Below, piece after piece: positions 17,021 through 25,510 of a stretch of DNA of 45,454 nt (position 1 is the first letter of the stretch; each line of letters starts with the position of its first letter). The DNA is from Betaproteobacteria bacterium (GTDB lineage Bacteria > Pseudomonadota > Gammaproteobacteria > Burkholderiales > SG8-41), in contig CANKUB010000026.1 of assembly GCA_947486575.1 (NCBI GenBank), forward strand, positions 1 to 45,454, in the 5' to 3' direction. The position numbers were made by a program, and so were the translations under genes. Below the pieces are notes generated by a model that worked only from the letters and a program-made list of their open reading frames with translations, had not been told where the DNA came from and did not search any database.

Positions 17021-18272
17021 ACGGACCCGGTTGCGTGGCACGCACCGCTGCCGGCTGGAGGCGAAACTCGGCACTGAGCTGACTGTCGTGGCGCTCCATC
17101 ACACTTCGCAGGGTCGTGATAAAACTATCCGCTACGGCCATCCAGCTCATGTGGGCCACACTGGACGGCGCTTCCTGCCGTAGCGCCAACCGTTTCTCGC
17201 TGTCTACAGCGAGGGCTACAGCCGCATTTATGAAATCGACTTCCTCGCCGGGCTGCACCAGTGCGCCATTGCGGCCATCCGTAATCAGATTCGCCGCTGC
17301 CGCGACGCCATAAGACAACACAGCGAGCCCGCTGGCAAGCGCCTCCGGCACCACGTTGCCGAAGGTGTCGGTTAGGCTCGGAAACAGAAACATATCGCTC
17401 GATGCATAGTGCGCCGCCAGTTCACTGCCAGTTCTTATGCCGGTAAACAGAGCCTGCGGGCAGGCTTCCTGCAGCGATTTGCGCAATGGGCCGTCGCCGA
17501 CGAATACCAGTTTGGCCGCAGGTAAACGCGCCTGAATCGCGGCAAATGCGCTCAACACAACGCTGACGTTTTTTTCCTTGGCGAGCCGCCCCACATGCAG
17601 CACCACCACATCGGTGTCAGTGGCACCCCAGTTTGCACGCAATGCCGTAGAGCGCATTGCCGGGGTGAACTGTTCAATAGCCACGCCGCGCGAAAGCACC
17701 GACACATTGCGATAACCATGGCGTACCAACATGCGTGCAACGTCCTGCGTCGGCACCAGCGTTGCCAGCGTACGGTTGTGCAGCTTTTTCAGGTAGGCCT
17801 TAATCGGCACCTTCAACAAGCCCATGCCATAGTGCCGCGAATATTGATGAAAGTTGGTGTGGAAAGAGCTGATCACTGGCAGCTGCAATTTGCGCGCAGC
17901 GGTCACCGCAGACCAACCCAGAGGCCCTTCGGTCGCCACATGCACAATATCGGGGCGCTTTTGCCGCCATAGCTGGATCAGCCTGTTTTCGGACAACAGA
18001 CCGAAGCGCAGGTCAGGATAATTCGGTATCGGTATGCCTTTGGCCAGCACTTCGTCGAATCCCGCCCGCTGTGCCTGCGATTCTTCGCGTGCCTGACGTG
18101 GCCGCACGATTTGCGCGGCGTGCCCTCGCGCCAGCAAGCCCTTGACCAGGTTTCCGAGCGTCATGGCAACGCCATTGACTTCAGGTGGAAACGTCTCCGT
18201 AACGAGCGCGAGACGCAGTCTGGCAGGGTGCGCCGTGAACGACTCAACGATGATCTCTTCCGCAGTTTTCAC
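17013..18272 (-). CDS. Family 4 glycosyltransferase, diacylglycerol glycosyltransferase-like
   Basis: The 419-residue protein has a GT-B fold pattern. The N-terminal acceptor domain starts at LALVTETFPPEVNGVAMTLGNLVKGL, then comes PDIVHVATEGPLGWSA. The donor domain has LHVGRLAKEKNV, FVGDGPLR and FPSLTDTFGNVVPEALASG, the D/E-x7-E nucleotide-sugar motif. The N-terminal pattern is shared by SqdX, MgtA and related lipid glycosyltransferases. Next to PlcP and behind a PhoB-type promoter, a role in making phosphorus-free glycolipids from diacylglycerol fits well, but sugar donor and product cannot be read from sequence. GTG 18272 is the apparent start with a short leader; no good Shine-Dalgarno is visible. 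Confidence 0.85.
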   Translation of the reverse strand: MKTAEEIIVESFTAHPARLRLALVTETFPPEVNGVAMTLGNLVKGLLARGHAAQIVRPRQAREESQAQRAGFDEVLAKGIPIPNYPDLRFGLLSENRLIQLWRQKRPDIVHVATEGPLGWSAVTAARKLQLPVISSFHTNFHQYSRHYGMGLLKVPIKAYLKKLHNRTLATLVPTQDVARMLVRHGYRNVSVLSRGVAIEQFTPAMRSTALRANWGATDTDVVVLHVGRLAKEKNVSVVLSAFAAIQARLPAAKLVFVGDGPLRKSLQEACPQALFTGIRTGSELAAHYASSDMFLFPSLTDTFGNVVPEALASGLAVLSYGVAAAANLITDGRNGALVQPGEEVDFINAAVALAVDSEKRLALRQEAPSSVAHMSWMAVADSFITTLRSVMERHDSQLSAEFRLQPAAVRATQPGPFN

Positions 18273-18290
18273 GCATCAAAGCATAAGCTG

Positions 18291-18335
18291 CAAATACAGC
18301 AAAATGATGAAGGTTTTTTTACTGTTGTGCGACAG
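18291..18335 (-). promoter_or_regulatory. PhoB-type promoter of the glycosyltransferase gene
   Basis: On the minus strand CTGTCGC (18329-18335), CAGTAAA (18318-18324) and CCTTCAT (18307-18313) are in 11-nt register. TATTTG (18291-18296) follows after exactly 10 nt. The last two heptamers with their spacer match the corresponding 18 bp of the phnC2 box at 16 of 18 positions. Confidence 0.66.
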
Positions 18336-18370
18336 GGCAAGCGATGAATTTATATCCGCGCAGCGTCAAT

Positions 18371-19543
18371 TCAAATAGCCAGATCGTAAAGGTTGTAATC
18401 ACGGATCACCTTATTGAAGGTGTCATCGTTAAAACGATAAGCATCTTCACGGCCCGTGAATGGCTGATACACAAAGGGCCGCTCTTGCGGATAGTGCTGC
18501 CGCCGCGCGTCGATGGCGACTGCCACAACTGACGAACGGTTGGCAATTCGCTGATCGTCGTATCTCAGGCCCGGCACTTTCACACCCAAGGCGGTAAGCT
18601 GCCCTACAACGGATTGGCGGCGATGAAAACCAAAGGTAATCGAGATACGCAAATCGGGTGACGAGTTGGCGAACGAGCCATGTAGTGTTTGCCGGTTGAC
18701 TATTGTCACGTCCCCCGCTGCGCAGATCAACGGTATCGCGCCGGGCAATTGCTCACTGCCGCCGTTATCGGCGACCATTTTCTTGATATCAGCGCGCCCC
18801 TTTTTATGCGTGCCGGGCATCACCCACAGTGCGTTGCCTGCGGTGGTCGGATAAATCTGCACTTGATAGTTGAAGCCGTGGATGCCTTCGTTCCAATCGG
18901 GCGAATTCCAGTGTGTTACGCCATCCTGATGCCACGCAACGGAGCCGCCCACATTGGGTTGCTTGACGAAAATCACGTCGTTAAACGGCACGAAATCGTC
19001 GCCGTTGATCGAAGCGGCAATCGCCAGCAATTGTGGATGGCCATACACGCGCAGGCCCGCCGGCATGTACTGGCACATGCCGCGCATGCGCAGTACCACA
19101 TACGCGGGCGCGTCGCGGTCGGGCGTTGGCTCGGCCATTTTGCTGGGGTGGCGACTATCACCAAAATCCGTGCCGCCCGCCGGATCAGACAGCGGCTTGA
19201 TCAGCGTATATGTTTCACGCGCGGCATCAAGGCCAAGCACCTGTCGGCCCTTTGCATCAACCTTGGTATCGGGGGCGACCGGCGCGCGCTCCAGCATATC
19301 GCCTGCGTCACAGCGCAGCGCTTCGATTTCTGCCGGGTCGATGACGCCTTCAAAAATATAAAATCCATGCTGCCAGTATGCCGCCAGAATATCCGGGTGC
19401 AGGCGGCCATCCGCATCGAAGCGCACGGGGCCGCGATGATCGAGTTCGCGCGCGCGGCGCATGCCAGCCTGCCGATAAGCGGCCATGCCCGCTGCATGTT
19501 TGGCCCGTGTAAGCTCAACACTTGCTTCCGCAACGGTACTCAT
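18371..19543 (-). CDS. PhyH-family Fe(II)/2-oxoglutarate dioxygenase
   Basis: The 390-residue protein has the iron-binding facial triad of phytanoyl-CoA dioxygenase-like enzymes. HxD is in SVAWHQDGVTHW, and the distal histidine is in RQTLHGSFANSSPDLRISITFGFHRR, which also gives the arginine for 2-oxoglutarate. FYIFEGVIDPAEIEAL near the N-terminus is the usual entry to the domain. ATG 19543 has GGAG upstream; the frame is open for 47 more codons without support. Substrate is unknown. PhyH proteins include PhnY-type and TmpA-type phosphonate hydroxylases, but this one is about 100 residues longer and shows no clear PhoB box, so membership in the phosphonate system is only a possibility. Divergent from an ABM gene. 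Confidence 0.85.
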   Translation of the reverse strand: MSTVAEASVELTRAKHAAGMAAYRQAGMRRARELDHRGPVRFDADGRLHPDILAAYWQHGFYIFEGVIDPAEIEALRCDAGDMLERAPVAPDTKVDAKGRQVLGLDAARETYTLIKPLSDPAGGTDFGDSRHPSKMAEPTPDRDAPAYVVLRMRGMCQYMPAGLRVYGHPQLLAIAASINGDDFVPFNDVIFVKQPNVGGSVAWHQDGVTHWNSPDWNEGIHGFNYQVQIYPTTAGNALWVMPGTHKKGRADIKKMVADNGGSEQLPGAIPLICAAGDVTIVNRQTLHGSFANSSPDLRISITFGFHRRQSVVGQLTALGVKVPGLRYDDQRIANRSSVVAVAIDARRQHYPQERPFVYQPFTGREDAYRFNDDTFNKVIRDYNLYDLAI

Positions 19544-19682
19544 GGCGCACTCCCAATCGATGAACAGACAGAAATCTGTAGTCCAGAATCTGCGGCAATG
19601 CAAAAATTCGCCGCTTAAATCAAAAAAGACGTGGTAAGGTTTAACATCATTCCATTCACAACCCTTTTCAAAGGAGAACATC

Positions 19683-19994
19683 ATGATTCACGTCGTCGCC
19701 ATCATTACCACCAAACCCGGGCTGCGTGAGAATGTGCTTAAAGCGTTTCGCGCGAACATTCCCGCTGTGCTGGCGGAGGATGGTTGCATCGAGTATGGCC
19801 CCACTACCGATGCCGAGGGCCTTGGCAGCTTTCAAACCCGATTCGGTGCTGATACTTTTGTGGTGCTTGAAAAGTGGCGTGATGTGCCCGCGCTAAAAGC
19901 CCACGCTGCCGCGCCGCATATGGCAGCCTATGCGGCCAAGGTAAAAGACATGCTGGCAAATCGTGTGATACATGTGCTGTCGCCGGCGGGCTAG
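19683..19994 (+). CDS. Antibiotic biosynthesis monooxygenase-domain protein (putative quinol monooxygenase)
   Basis: This 103-residue ABM-fold protein starts IHVVAIITTKPGLRENVLKAF and has the conserved EKWRD-x4-KAHAAAPHM segment that closes the dimeric ferredoxin-like barrel. Such proteins act as cofactor-free monooxygenases on quinols or aldehydes, or as dimeric stress proteins. A strong AAGGAG precedes the ATG. It diverges from the PhyH dioxygenase across 139 bp, which suggests a shared regulatory region, but no recognised operator was seen. Confidence 0.82.
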   Translation: MIHVVAIITTKPGLRENVLKAFRANIPAVLAEDGCIEYGPTTDAEGLGSFQTRFGADTFVVLEKWRDVPALKAHAAAPHMAAYAAKVKDMLANRVIHVLSPAG

Positions 19995-20029
19995 GCGAAA
20001 GCCTTCAGCGCCACATTCAACGCCACGTG

Positions 20030-20467
20030 TTAACGCCAGTACGCCAGCAACATCGCTGCAGTCAGTAACGTGACGAAATGGTATCCGGCATTTATGCCGA
20101 ACCATTTCCACGAGCGGTTTTCCCATGCCACGCCGCCCAGCAGCATGGGCACGCAAAAGCCTGCCCACGCGGCAAGCGCTACGCATAGCCCGTACATCGC
20201 TGGAGCGGCATCGTTGCCAGCGCGCCAGGTTAAAGGTCGGCAAAGCTCGATGCCGCACGCGAGTGCGACTGCTGTGAACAGTGCGCCTGCCATCATCAGC
20301 AGCATTGCGCGTTTCAGCAGCGCCGGATTGGGCTTGAAATCCGGTGCGACGCCCATTTCTTTCATCCACGCAGTACCGAACAGCGGGCCGTACCACAAAA
20401 AGCCGATGACGATGGTGGATGCCGCAGCCGCCGCTATCGCAAACCCATTCAGGTGTATCGGCGGCAT
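20030..20467 (-). CDS. DUF1761 family membrane protein
   Basis: The 145-residue protein has four hydrophobic segments (about 8-28, 52-72, 85-108 and 122-142). The DUF1761 hallmarks are an N-terminal TIVIGFLWYGPLFGTAWMKEMG and a C-terminal GINAGYHFVTLLTAAMLLAYW. No biochemical function is established for the family. It follows the PPOX-like gene on the same strand after 31 bp and could be co-transcribed with it. Confidence 0.85.
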   Translation of the reverse strand: MPPIHLNGFAIAAAAASTIVIGFLWYGPLFGTAWMKEMGVAPDFKPNPALLKRAMLLMMAGALFTAVALACGIELCRPLTWRAGNDAAPAMYGLCVALAAWAGFCVPMLLGGVAWENRSWKWFGINAGYHFVTLLTAAMLLAYWR

Positions 20468-20498
20468 GGCGGCTTGCGCTTTTGCGATTTAGGGTGCG

Positions 20499-21119
20499 TT
20501 ATTTTGTCGTATACAGCTCGGTCTGATGCCGCGCGAACATTTCCGATTGCGGCTCCGCAGGTTCAACCTGGCCAATCTGATCACGCAGCATTTCATTCAT
20601 GGTGGGTAACACTTTACGTTCGACTTTGGCTTCAGGTATCCATAGCTCGCCGCGCATGATGGCTTTGGCACAATGCAGATACGCCTCTTTTACCGCGATA
20701 TGCACCACCAGCTTGGGAACGCGCCCGCTCACTTCACACAGCGAGGTAAACGCTTCGTCGTTACGCAGGCTCGCCTTTCCGTTTATCCGCAAGGCTTCGT
20801 CAACACCTGGCACCAGAAAAATTGCACCGATGCGACCAGATTGCAGAATGTTGGTAAAGGTGTCGAGCCGGTTATTGCCGGTCCAATCCGGGATGATCAC
20901 CGTGTTGTCGTCAATCGCCTTGATGAAGCCCGCTTCGCCGCCACGTGGTGAGGCATCCATGTTGCCGTCCTCATCGCAAGTCGAGAGCACGGCAAAACGC
21001 ACCAACGCCAAAAAGTTTCGGCAATGTTGATCGAGACGTGGCATTTGCTTTCTGACCGCCCGCTCTTTCGCCGGCAAATACATCGAACGCAGTTGTTGCG
21101 CGGTTTCTATGATAGACAT
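20499..21119 (-). CDS. Pyridoxamine 5'-phosphate oxidase family protein (flavin split-barrel)
   Basis: The 206-residue protein matches the MSMEG_1061-type group of PNPOx-like flavoproteins. Landmarks are LSTCDEDGNMDASPRGGEAGFIKAIDD, IIPDWTGNNRLDTFTNIL, GRIGAIFLVPGVDEALRINGKA and the late YLHCAKAIMRGELW. This layout indicates an FMN-binding split barrel with reductase or oxidase activity on an unknown substrate; it is not the PdxH enzyme of vitamin B6 synthesis. The leader upstream of ATG 21119 contains an AT-rich element and only a weak ribosome-binding site. Confidence 0.85.
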   Translation of the reverse strand: MSIIETAQQLRSMYLPAKERAVRKQMPRLDQHCRNFLALVRFAVLSTCDEDGNMDASPRGGEAGFIKAIDDNTVIIPDWTGNNRLDTFTNILQSGRIGAIFLVPGVDEALRINGKASLRNDEAFTSLCEVSGRVPKLVVHIAVKEAYLHCAKAIMRGELWIPEAKVERKVLPTMNEMLRDQIGQVEPAEPQSEMFARHQTELYTTK

Positions 21120-21140
21120 ACATCACCCATTAAATGTCTT

Positions 21141-21156
21141 TAAAAACAATTAGTTA
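21141..21156 (+). repeat. AT-rich interspersed element, copy 3
   Basis: TAAAAACAATTAGTTA in the 77-bp gap between panC and the PPOX-like gene, opposite in direction to transcription. The left end is degenerate relative to the consensus. Confidence 0.6.
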
Positions 21157-21196
21157 CGGAAACCAAACGCAAATAGTCCAAGACCTGAAGTCGTGG

Positions 21197-22030
21197 TTAT
21201 CCCCGCTCCACCTCGACATTATCAATCAGCCGCGTCTTGCCCAACCGCGCCGCTGCGAGGATCACCAGTTTGCGCTCGCCATTGGTCGGCGCCAATAAAT
21301 CGTTTTGACGGCGCACGGCAATGTAGTCCGGCTTCCAGCCGTGATGCGCAAGGTCCGACATGACATCAAGTTCGATACGCTGATAGTCAACCGCACCCGA
21401 TGCCAGTTCCGCGCGCGCTTGGCACAACAGTTGATACAGCCGGGGCGCTTCTTTACGTTCGACCGACGACAGGTAGGCGTTACGCGACGATAGCGCCAGG
21501 CCATCGGCGGCACGCACGGTTTCAGCGAGAATAATGTCAATGGGCAGCGCGAGTTGCCGCACCATGTTGTTCAACACCAGGCACTGCTGATAGTCTTTTT
21601 TACCGAAGATTGCCGAGTGCGGATTCACCATGTTGAAGAGTTTCAGCACCACAGTCGCTACCCCGCGAAAATGCCCCGGACGCACGGCGCCATCAAGGAT
21701 GTGCTGTAAATCCGGCGGCTCAACCGTGTAGATCTGCGGCTCGGGATAAATTTCACCTTCGTCGGGCGCGAACACGACATCGACACCGGCCGCTTCGAGT
21801 TTTGCACAATCCGCCGTAAGCGTACGCGGGTATCTATCGAAATCTTCGCGCGGGCCGAACTGCAACCGGTTCACAAAAATGCTCACCACCGTACACGCTG
21901 CACGTGGCTTGGCAATGTTAATGAGCTGGATATGGCCCGCATGCAGATTGCCCATGGTTGGCACGAACACGTTATTGGGTTCGCGCTGCAAACGCTCGCG
22001 CAAGGCGGCAACGGAGTGAATGATGTCCAT
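21197..22030 (-). CDS. panC: Pantothenate synthetase (pantoate--beta-alanine ligase)
   Basis: PanC joins pantoate and beta-alanine with ATP to give pantothenate, the CoA precursor. The 277 residues have the HIGH-type motif in PTMGNLHAGHIQLI, IFVNRLQFGPREDFDRYPRTL, the PGHFRGVATVVLKLFN loop, GKKDYQQ and the KMSKS-like segment ADGLALSSRNAYLS. The length is normal. It lies 86 bp downstream of panB on the same strand, the usual betaproteobacterial pairing. Confidence 0.97.
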   Translation of the reverse strand: MDIIHSVAALRERLQREPNNVFVPTMGNLHAGHIQLINIAKPRAACTVVSIFVNRLQFGPREDFDRYPRTLTADCAKLEAAGVDVVFAPDEGEIYPEPQIYTVEPPDLQHILDGAVRPGHFRGVATVVLKLFNMVNPHSAIFGKKDYQQCLVLNNMVRQLALPIDIILAETVRAADGLALSSRNAYLSSVERKEAPRLYQLLCQARAELASGAVDYQRIELDVMSDLAHHGWKPDYIAVRRQNDLLAPTNGERKLVILAAARLGKTRLIDNVEVERG

Positions 22031-22116
22031 TTTTGAAATTAGGAGTGAGGCGTCAGAGGTAAAGTGTGCGCTGCGATCGTCAGTCGGTTTAATGCCTCAC
22101 GCTGCACACCTCACGA

Positions 22117-22911
22117 TTAAACAAACGAATGCTCGCGATCCGGAAATGTTTTGGCTTTGACTTCTTTGACGTAACGCTCGACCGCAGCTTGTATCGAACC
22201 CGCGCCGTGCATGAAATTTTTCACGAACTTGGCTTTTTTGCCGGGGAATACATCCAGCATATCGTGCAGCACCAGCACCTGACCGTCGCAATCAACGCCC
22301 GCGCCAATGCCGATGGTGGGTATGGTCAGCGCGTCGCTCACCTGCTTTGCCAGCGGCGACGGAATCGCTTCCAGTACCAGCATGCCTGCACCGGCTTCTT
22401 CAATCAGCTTGGCATCTTCGAGCAAACGTTCGGCATCACTTTGCTGGCGGCCCTGCACTTTGTAGCCGCCGAGTTGATGCACCGATTGCGGTGTCAACCC
22501 CAGGTGCCCGCACACCGGCACGCCGCGCTGCACCAGATACCGCACCGTTTCGGCCATCGTCGCACCGCCTTCGAGTTTGACCATTTGCGCACCCGCCGCC
22601 ATGATTTCAGCGGCATTGCGAAACGTCTCCGGCGGGCTTAATTGAAACGTGCCGAACGGCATGTCGCCAATGATGAACGCACGCTTTGCGCCACGCGCCA
22701 CACACGCGGTGTGATACACGATGTCGCGCAAGGTCACCGGTAACGTCGTCTCATGCCCCTGTAAAACATTGCCCAGCGAATCGCCGATCAGCAGCGTTTC
22801 CACTCCCGCCGTTTCGAGCAGTGCGGCAAAACTCGCATCGTAGGCGGTCAGCATGGTGATCTTGTCACCGTCCTGCGTCATTTTATGCAGCGTGGAAAGT
22901 GTGATTCGCAT
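22117..22911 (-). CDS. panB: 3-methyl-2-oxobutanoate hydroxymethyltransferase
   Basis: PanB transfers a one-carbon group from 5,10-methylenetetrahydrofolate to 2-oxoisovalerate, giving ketopantoate. The 264-residue barrel protein has [39 protein letters not shown], the family signature with metal-binding Asp. It also has [16 protein letters not shown] and the active-site glutamate region in ITIGIGAG-like [23 protein letters not shown]. It acts with PanC downstream; the oxoacid comes from the ilv pathway, whose genes lie at 31-34.6 kb. The start has no evident Shine-Dalgarno, and an AT-rich element begins 10 bp upstream. Confidence 0.97.
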   Translation of the reverse strand: MRITLSTLHKMTQDGDKITMLTAYDASFAALLETAGVETLLIGDSLGNVLQGHETTLPVTLRDIVYHTACVARGAKRAFIIGDMPFGTFQLSPPETFRNAAEIMAAGAQMVKLEGGATMAETVRYLVQRGVPVCGHLGLTPQSVHQLGGYKVQGRQQSDAERLLEDAKLIEEAGAGMLVLEAIPSPLAKQVSDALTIPTIGIGAGVDCDGQVLVLHDMLDVFPGKKAKFVKNFMHGAGSIQAAVERYVKEVKAKTFPDREHSFV

Positions 22912-22920
22912 ATAAAATAC

Positions 22921-22940
22921 TCAATAAAAACAAATAGTTA
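22921..22940 (+). repeat. AT-rich interspersed element, copy 4
   Basis: TCAATAAAAACAAATAGTTA in the 56-bp gap between panB and the deoxynucleoside kinase gene, opposite to transcription. It differs by a single base from copy 6 at 32351-32370. Confidence 0.85.
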
Positions 22941-22967
22941 CGATTTATTACGATCAGACATAGAAGT

Positions 22968-23612
22968 TCATCGCCCGGAACTGAAAAACTCGCGCGGCCC
23001 GCGCATCGCAGCAATGCGCTGCAACAATAAAGCAAAATCGTCTGCGGAATCAACAAAGTTTAAATTATCCGAATTCACGATCAGCACGGGTGCGGCGTTG
23101 TATTGATGAAAATATCGCGTATAGGTGTCGCTCAAGCGCACCAGATAGTCATCACTGATGCTGCCCTCGTAACTGGCGGCGCGCTTTTGCACGCGCTCAA
23201 TCAGCGTTTGGGGCGTGGCCTGCAGATAGATCACCAGATCCGGCACGGGCAATTGCAAACTTAAGTGATCGTAAATCTGCCGGTAGAGTTTGAGTTCGTC
23301 ATCGCGCAATGTCAGGCCCGCGAACAACGGGTCTTTTTCAAACATGAAATCCGCGAACGTCGTCGTGCGAAACATATCCGACTGCGCCAGCGAGCGCACC
23401 TGCTCTGCGCGCTGAAATAAAAAAAACAATTGCGCAGGCAAGGCGTTACGCTGTGGATCGCGATAGAAACCATCCAGAAACGGGTTCGCGCCTGGGTCTT
23501 CCAGTAACGTTACCCCGCCGCAACGTTCCGCCAGCAGGCGCGTGAGACTGGTTTTACCTGCGCCGATCGGGCCTTCCACCACCACGTAACGCAGTTTCTC
23601 CGGCAGCTTCAT
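22968..23612 (-). CDS. Deoxynucleoside kinase (deoxyadenosine/deoxyguanosine kinase type)
   Basis: The 214-residue P-loop kinase has VVEGPIGAGKTSLTRLLAE, then FQRAEQVRSL and FADFMFEKDPLFA, and the LID segment RVQKRAASYEGSISDDYLVRLSDTYTRYF. These are the marks of the dNK family that salvages deoxynucleosides to monophosphates. Substrate preference between dAdo and dGuo cannot be told. In betaproteobacteria this gene commonly sits between folK and panB, as here. It overlaps folK by an ATGA junction. Confidence 0.92.
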   Translation of the reverse strand: MKLPEKLRYVVVEGPIGAGKTSLTRLLAERCGGVTLLEDPGANPFLDGFYRDPQRNALPAQLFFLFQRAEQVRSLAQSDMFRTTTFADFMFEKDPLFAGLTLRDDELKLYRQIYDHLSLQLPVPDLVIYLQATPQTLIERVQKRAASYEGSISDDYLVRLSDTYTRYFHQYNAAPVLIVNSDNLNFVDSADDFALLLQRIAAMRGPREFFSSGR

Positions 23613-24103
23613 GTGGTAATTGCCTTCAGCACGCTCACACTCGCAACATCAACAGCTGCGAGCAGATCACGCACACGCCCGTGGCCGGGCACTTGCGCAT
23701 CCGGCGCGATCTCCGCCAGCGGCGCCAGCACAAACGCGCGCTGGTGCATACGTGGGTGAGGAACCGTCAGTCCCGGCTCGTTGATGACACGCTCACCGTA
23801 GAGCGCGAGATCCAGGTCCAGTGTGCGCGGTGCATTGGGAAACTCGCGCACTCTACCGTGCATGCGTTCAATGGACAGCAGCGCATCAAGTAACGTACGC
23901 GGCGTGAGCGTGGTATGTATCACCGCAACCGCGTTCACAAAATCCGGCTGGTTCGCATAACCCACCGGCGCGCTGCGATACAACGACGATTGTGCGACAA
24001 GCTGTGTATCCGGCAAGCGCGCGAGTGCGGCGAACCCCGCCTGCAACTGACGCTGCGGCTCCTCAAGATTGCTGCCCAGCGCAATGTACGCTGCTTCCCT
24101 CAT
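23609..24103 (-). CDS. folK: 2-amino-4-hydroxy-6-hydroxymethyldihydropteridine diphosphokinase
   Basis: FolK (HPPK) transfers diphosphate from ATP to the pterin alcohol in folate synthesis. ATG 24103 gives 164 residues with AYIALGSNLEEPQRQL, SSLYRSAPVGYANQPDFVNAVAVI, LLSIERMHGRVREFPNAPRTLDLDLALYG and LTVPHPRMHQRAFVLAPL, the complete motif set. A TTG three codons upstream is an alternative. It starts 5 bp after the pcnB stop. Confidence 0.96.
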   Translation of the reverse strand: MREAAYIALGSNLEEPQRQLQAGFAALARLPDTQLVAQSSLYRSAPVGYANQPDFVNAVAVIHTTLTPRTLLDALLSIERMHGRVREFPNAPRTLDLDLALYGERVINEPGLTVPHPRMHQRAFVLAPLAEIAPDAQVPGHGRVRDLLAAVDVASVSVLKAITT

Positions 24104-24108
24104 GCCAT

Positions 24109-25500
24109 TCAAGCGTCAGGTTCGGATGACGCAGGCGCTGTATCACCTGCCCTGGGCTTTCTGCGGCGACGGCGTTTCTTCGGCCCGCTGTCGGGCATCA
24201 ACATGCGCTCACGCTCGTTGGCATCCGCATCCTGAAACTTGGTCCACCATTCGCCGATTTCTGCATCCAGCTCACCACTCTCACAGCGCAGCAGCAAAAA
24301 ATCATAACCCGCACGAAAGCGCGGCGTTTCCAGCAGGCGATGGGGACGCCGCCCCGAACGCTGTTCAAAACGCGGCTGCAACGCCCAGATGTCTTTCATG
24401 TCACCGCCGAAACGACGGGGTATCGCCAGTTTTTCGGCTTGCATTTGCATCACCTGATCCATCGCTTTGAACAACGCGGGAATCACCGGGATGCCGCCTG
24501 CCTCAATCGATTTCCACGCTGCCAGCACTTCATGCCACAACAGCGTGGCGAACAGAAACGCAGGCGATACACCTTTCTCGCCGCGTATGCGTAAATCGGT
24601 GTTTTTCAGCGCCAGCATCACAAAACGCTCACCCAGCGGTTGCTCCAGAATGACATCCAGCAACGGCAGCAAACCGCCATGCAGCCCATCGTTACGCAAC
24701 CGCTTTACGGTTTCAACGGCATGTCCGGAGAGGAGTAATTTCAACATTTCGTCGAACAAACGCGCAGGCGGCACATTTGACAGCAAATCGGCCAGCTCAC
24801 GTATCGGCTTGCGTGTAGCCGGATCAATTTCAAAATCCAGCGCTGCTGCAAAACGTACCGCACGCAACATGCGCACAGGATCTTCGCGATAGCGTTGCGT
24901 GGGGTCGCCAATCATGCGCAGTCGCCGCTCGCGCAGGTCTTTAACGCCGCCATGATAATCGTGCACCTGCTGCGTGGACGGGTCATAAAACAACGCGTTA
25001 ATCGACAAATCACGCCGCGTGGCATCCTGCTGCTGATTACCAAACACGTTGTCGCGAAGAATGCGTCCGTGTTCATCGGTCTTGCCCTTGGCATTGCCAT
25101 CGGCGCTAGCGGCACCGCCATCATTACCGCTGGTGTCATGCCCCGCGCGAAACGTGGAAACCTCCACTGTCTCGCGGCCGCACATCACATGCACAATCTG
25201 GAAGCGCCGCCCGATAATGCGCGAGCGGCGAAAAAGGCCGCGCACTTCCTCGGGGGTAGCACTGGTGGCCACGTCAAAATCCTTCGGCGTGCGCTTCAAC
25301 AGCAAGTCGCGCACCGCGCCACCCACCACGAACGCGGCATAACCTTTGGCCTGCAGGGTATCGGTTACGCTCAATGCGCAAGCGCTAAGCTGCTCGCGTG
25401 CCACGCCATGATCCTTGAATACAATCACATGCGCACTCGGCTTGCCGCGAGATTTGAACAACTTCCCGGAAAAAACCCGGCCTATCAGTTTTTTAATCAT
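24109..25500 (-). CDS. pcnB: Poly(A) polymerase I
   Basis: PcnB adds 3' poly(A) tails that destabilise RNA. From ATG 25500 it is 463 residues. The nucleotidyltransferase core is FVVGGAVRDLLLKRTPKDFDVATSATPEEV with catalytic DxD, then RRSRIIGRRFQIVHV, RRDLSINALFYD and GDPTQRYREDPVRMLRAVRFAA. The C-terminus ends in a very basic stretch (GPKKRRRRRKPR), usual for PcnB rather than CCA-adding enzymes. A low-complexity Asn/Gly/Ala insert (HDTSGNDGGAASADGNAKGK) follows the STFRAG motif. Confidence 0.96.
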   Translation of the reverse strand: MIKKLIGRVFSGKLFKSRGKPSAHVIVFKDHGVAREQLSACALSVTDTLQAKGYAAFVVGGAVRDLLLKRTPKDFDVATSATPEEVRGLFRRSRIIGRRFQIVHVMCGRETVEVSTFRAGHDTSGNDGGAASADGNAKGKTDEHGRILRDNVFGNQQQDATRRDLSINALFYDPSTQQVHDYHGGVKDLRERRLRMIGDPTQRYREDPVRMLRAVRFAAALDFEIDPATRKPIRELADLLSNVPPARLFDEMLKLLLSGHAVETVKRLRNDGLHGGLLPLLDVILEQPLGERFVMLALKNTDLRIRGEKGVSPAFLFATLLWHEVLAAWKSIEAGGIPVIPALFKAMDQVMQMQAEKLAIPRRFGGDMKDIWALQPRFEQRSGRRPHRLLETPRFRAGYDFLLLRCESGELDAEIGEWWTKFQDADANERERMLMPDSGPKKRRRRRKPRAGDTAPASSEPDA

Positions 25501-25510
25501 GTGGCGCGAA

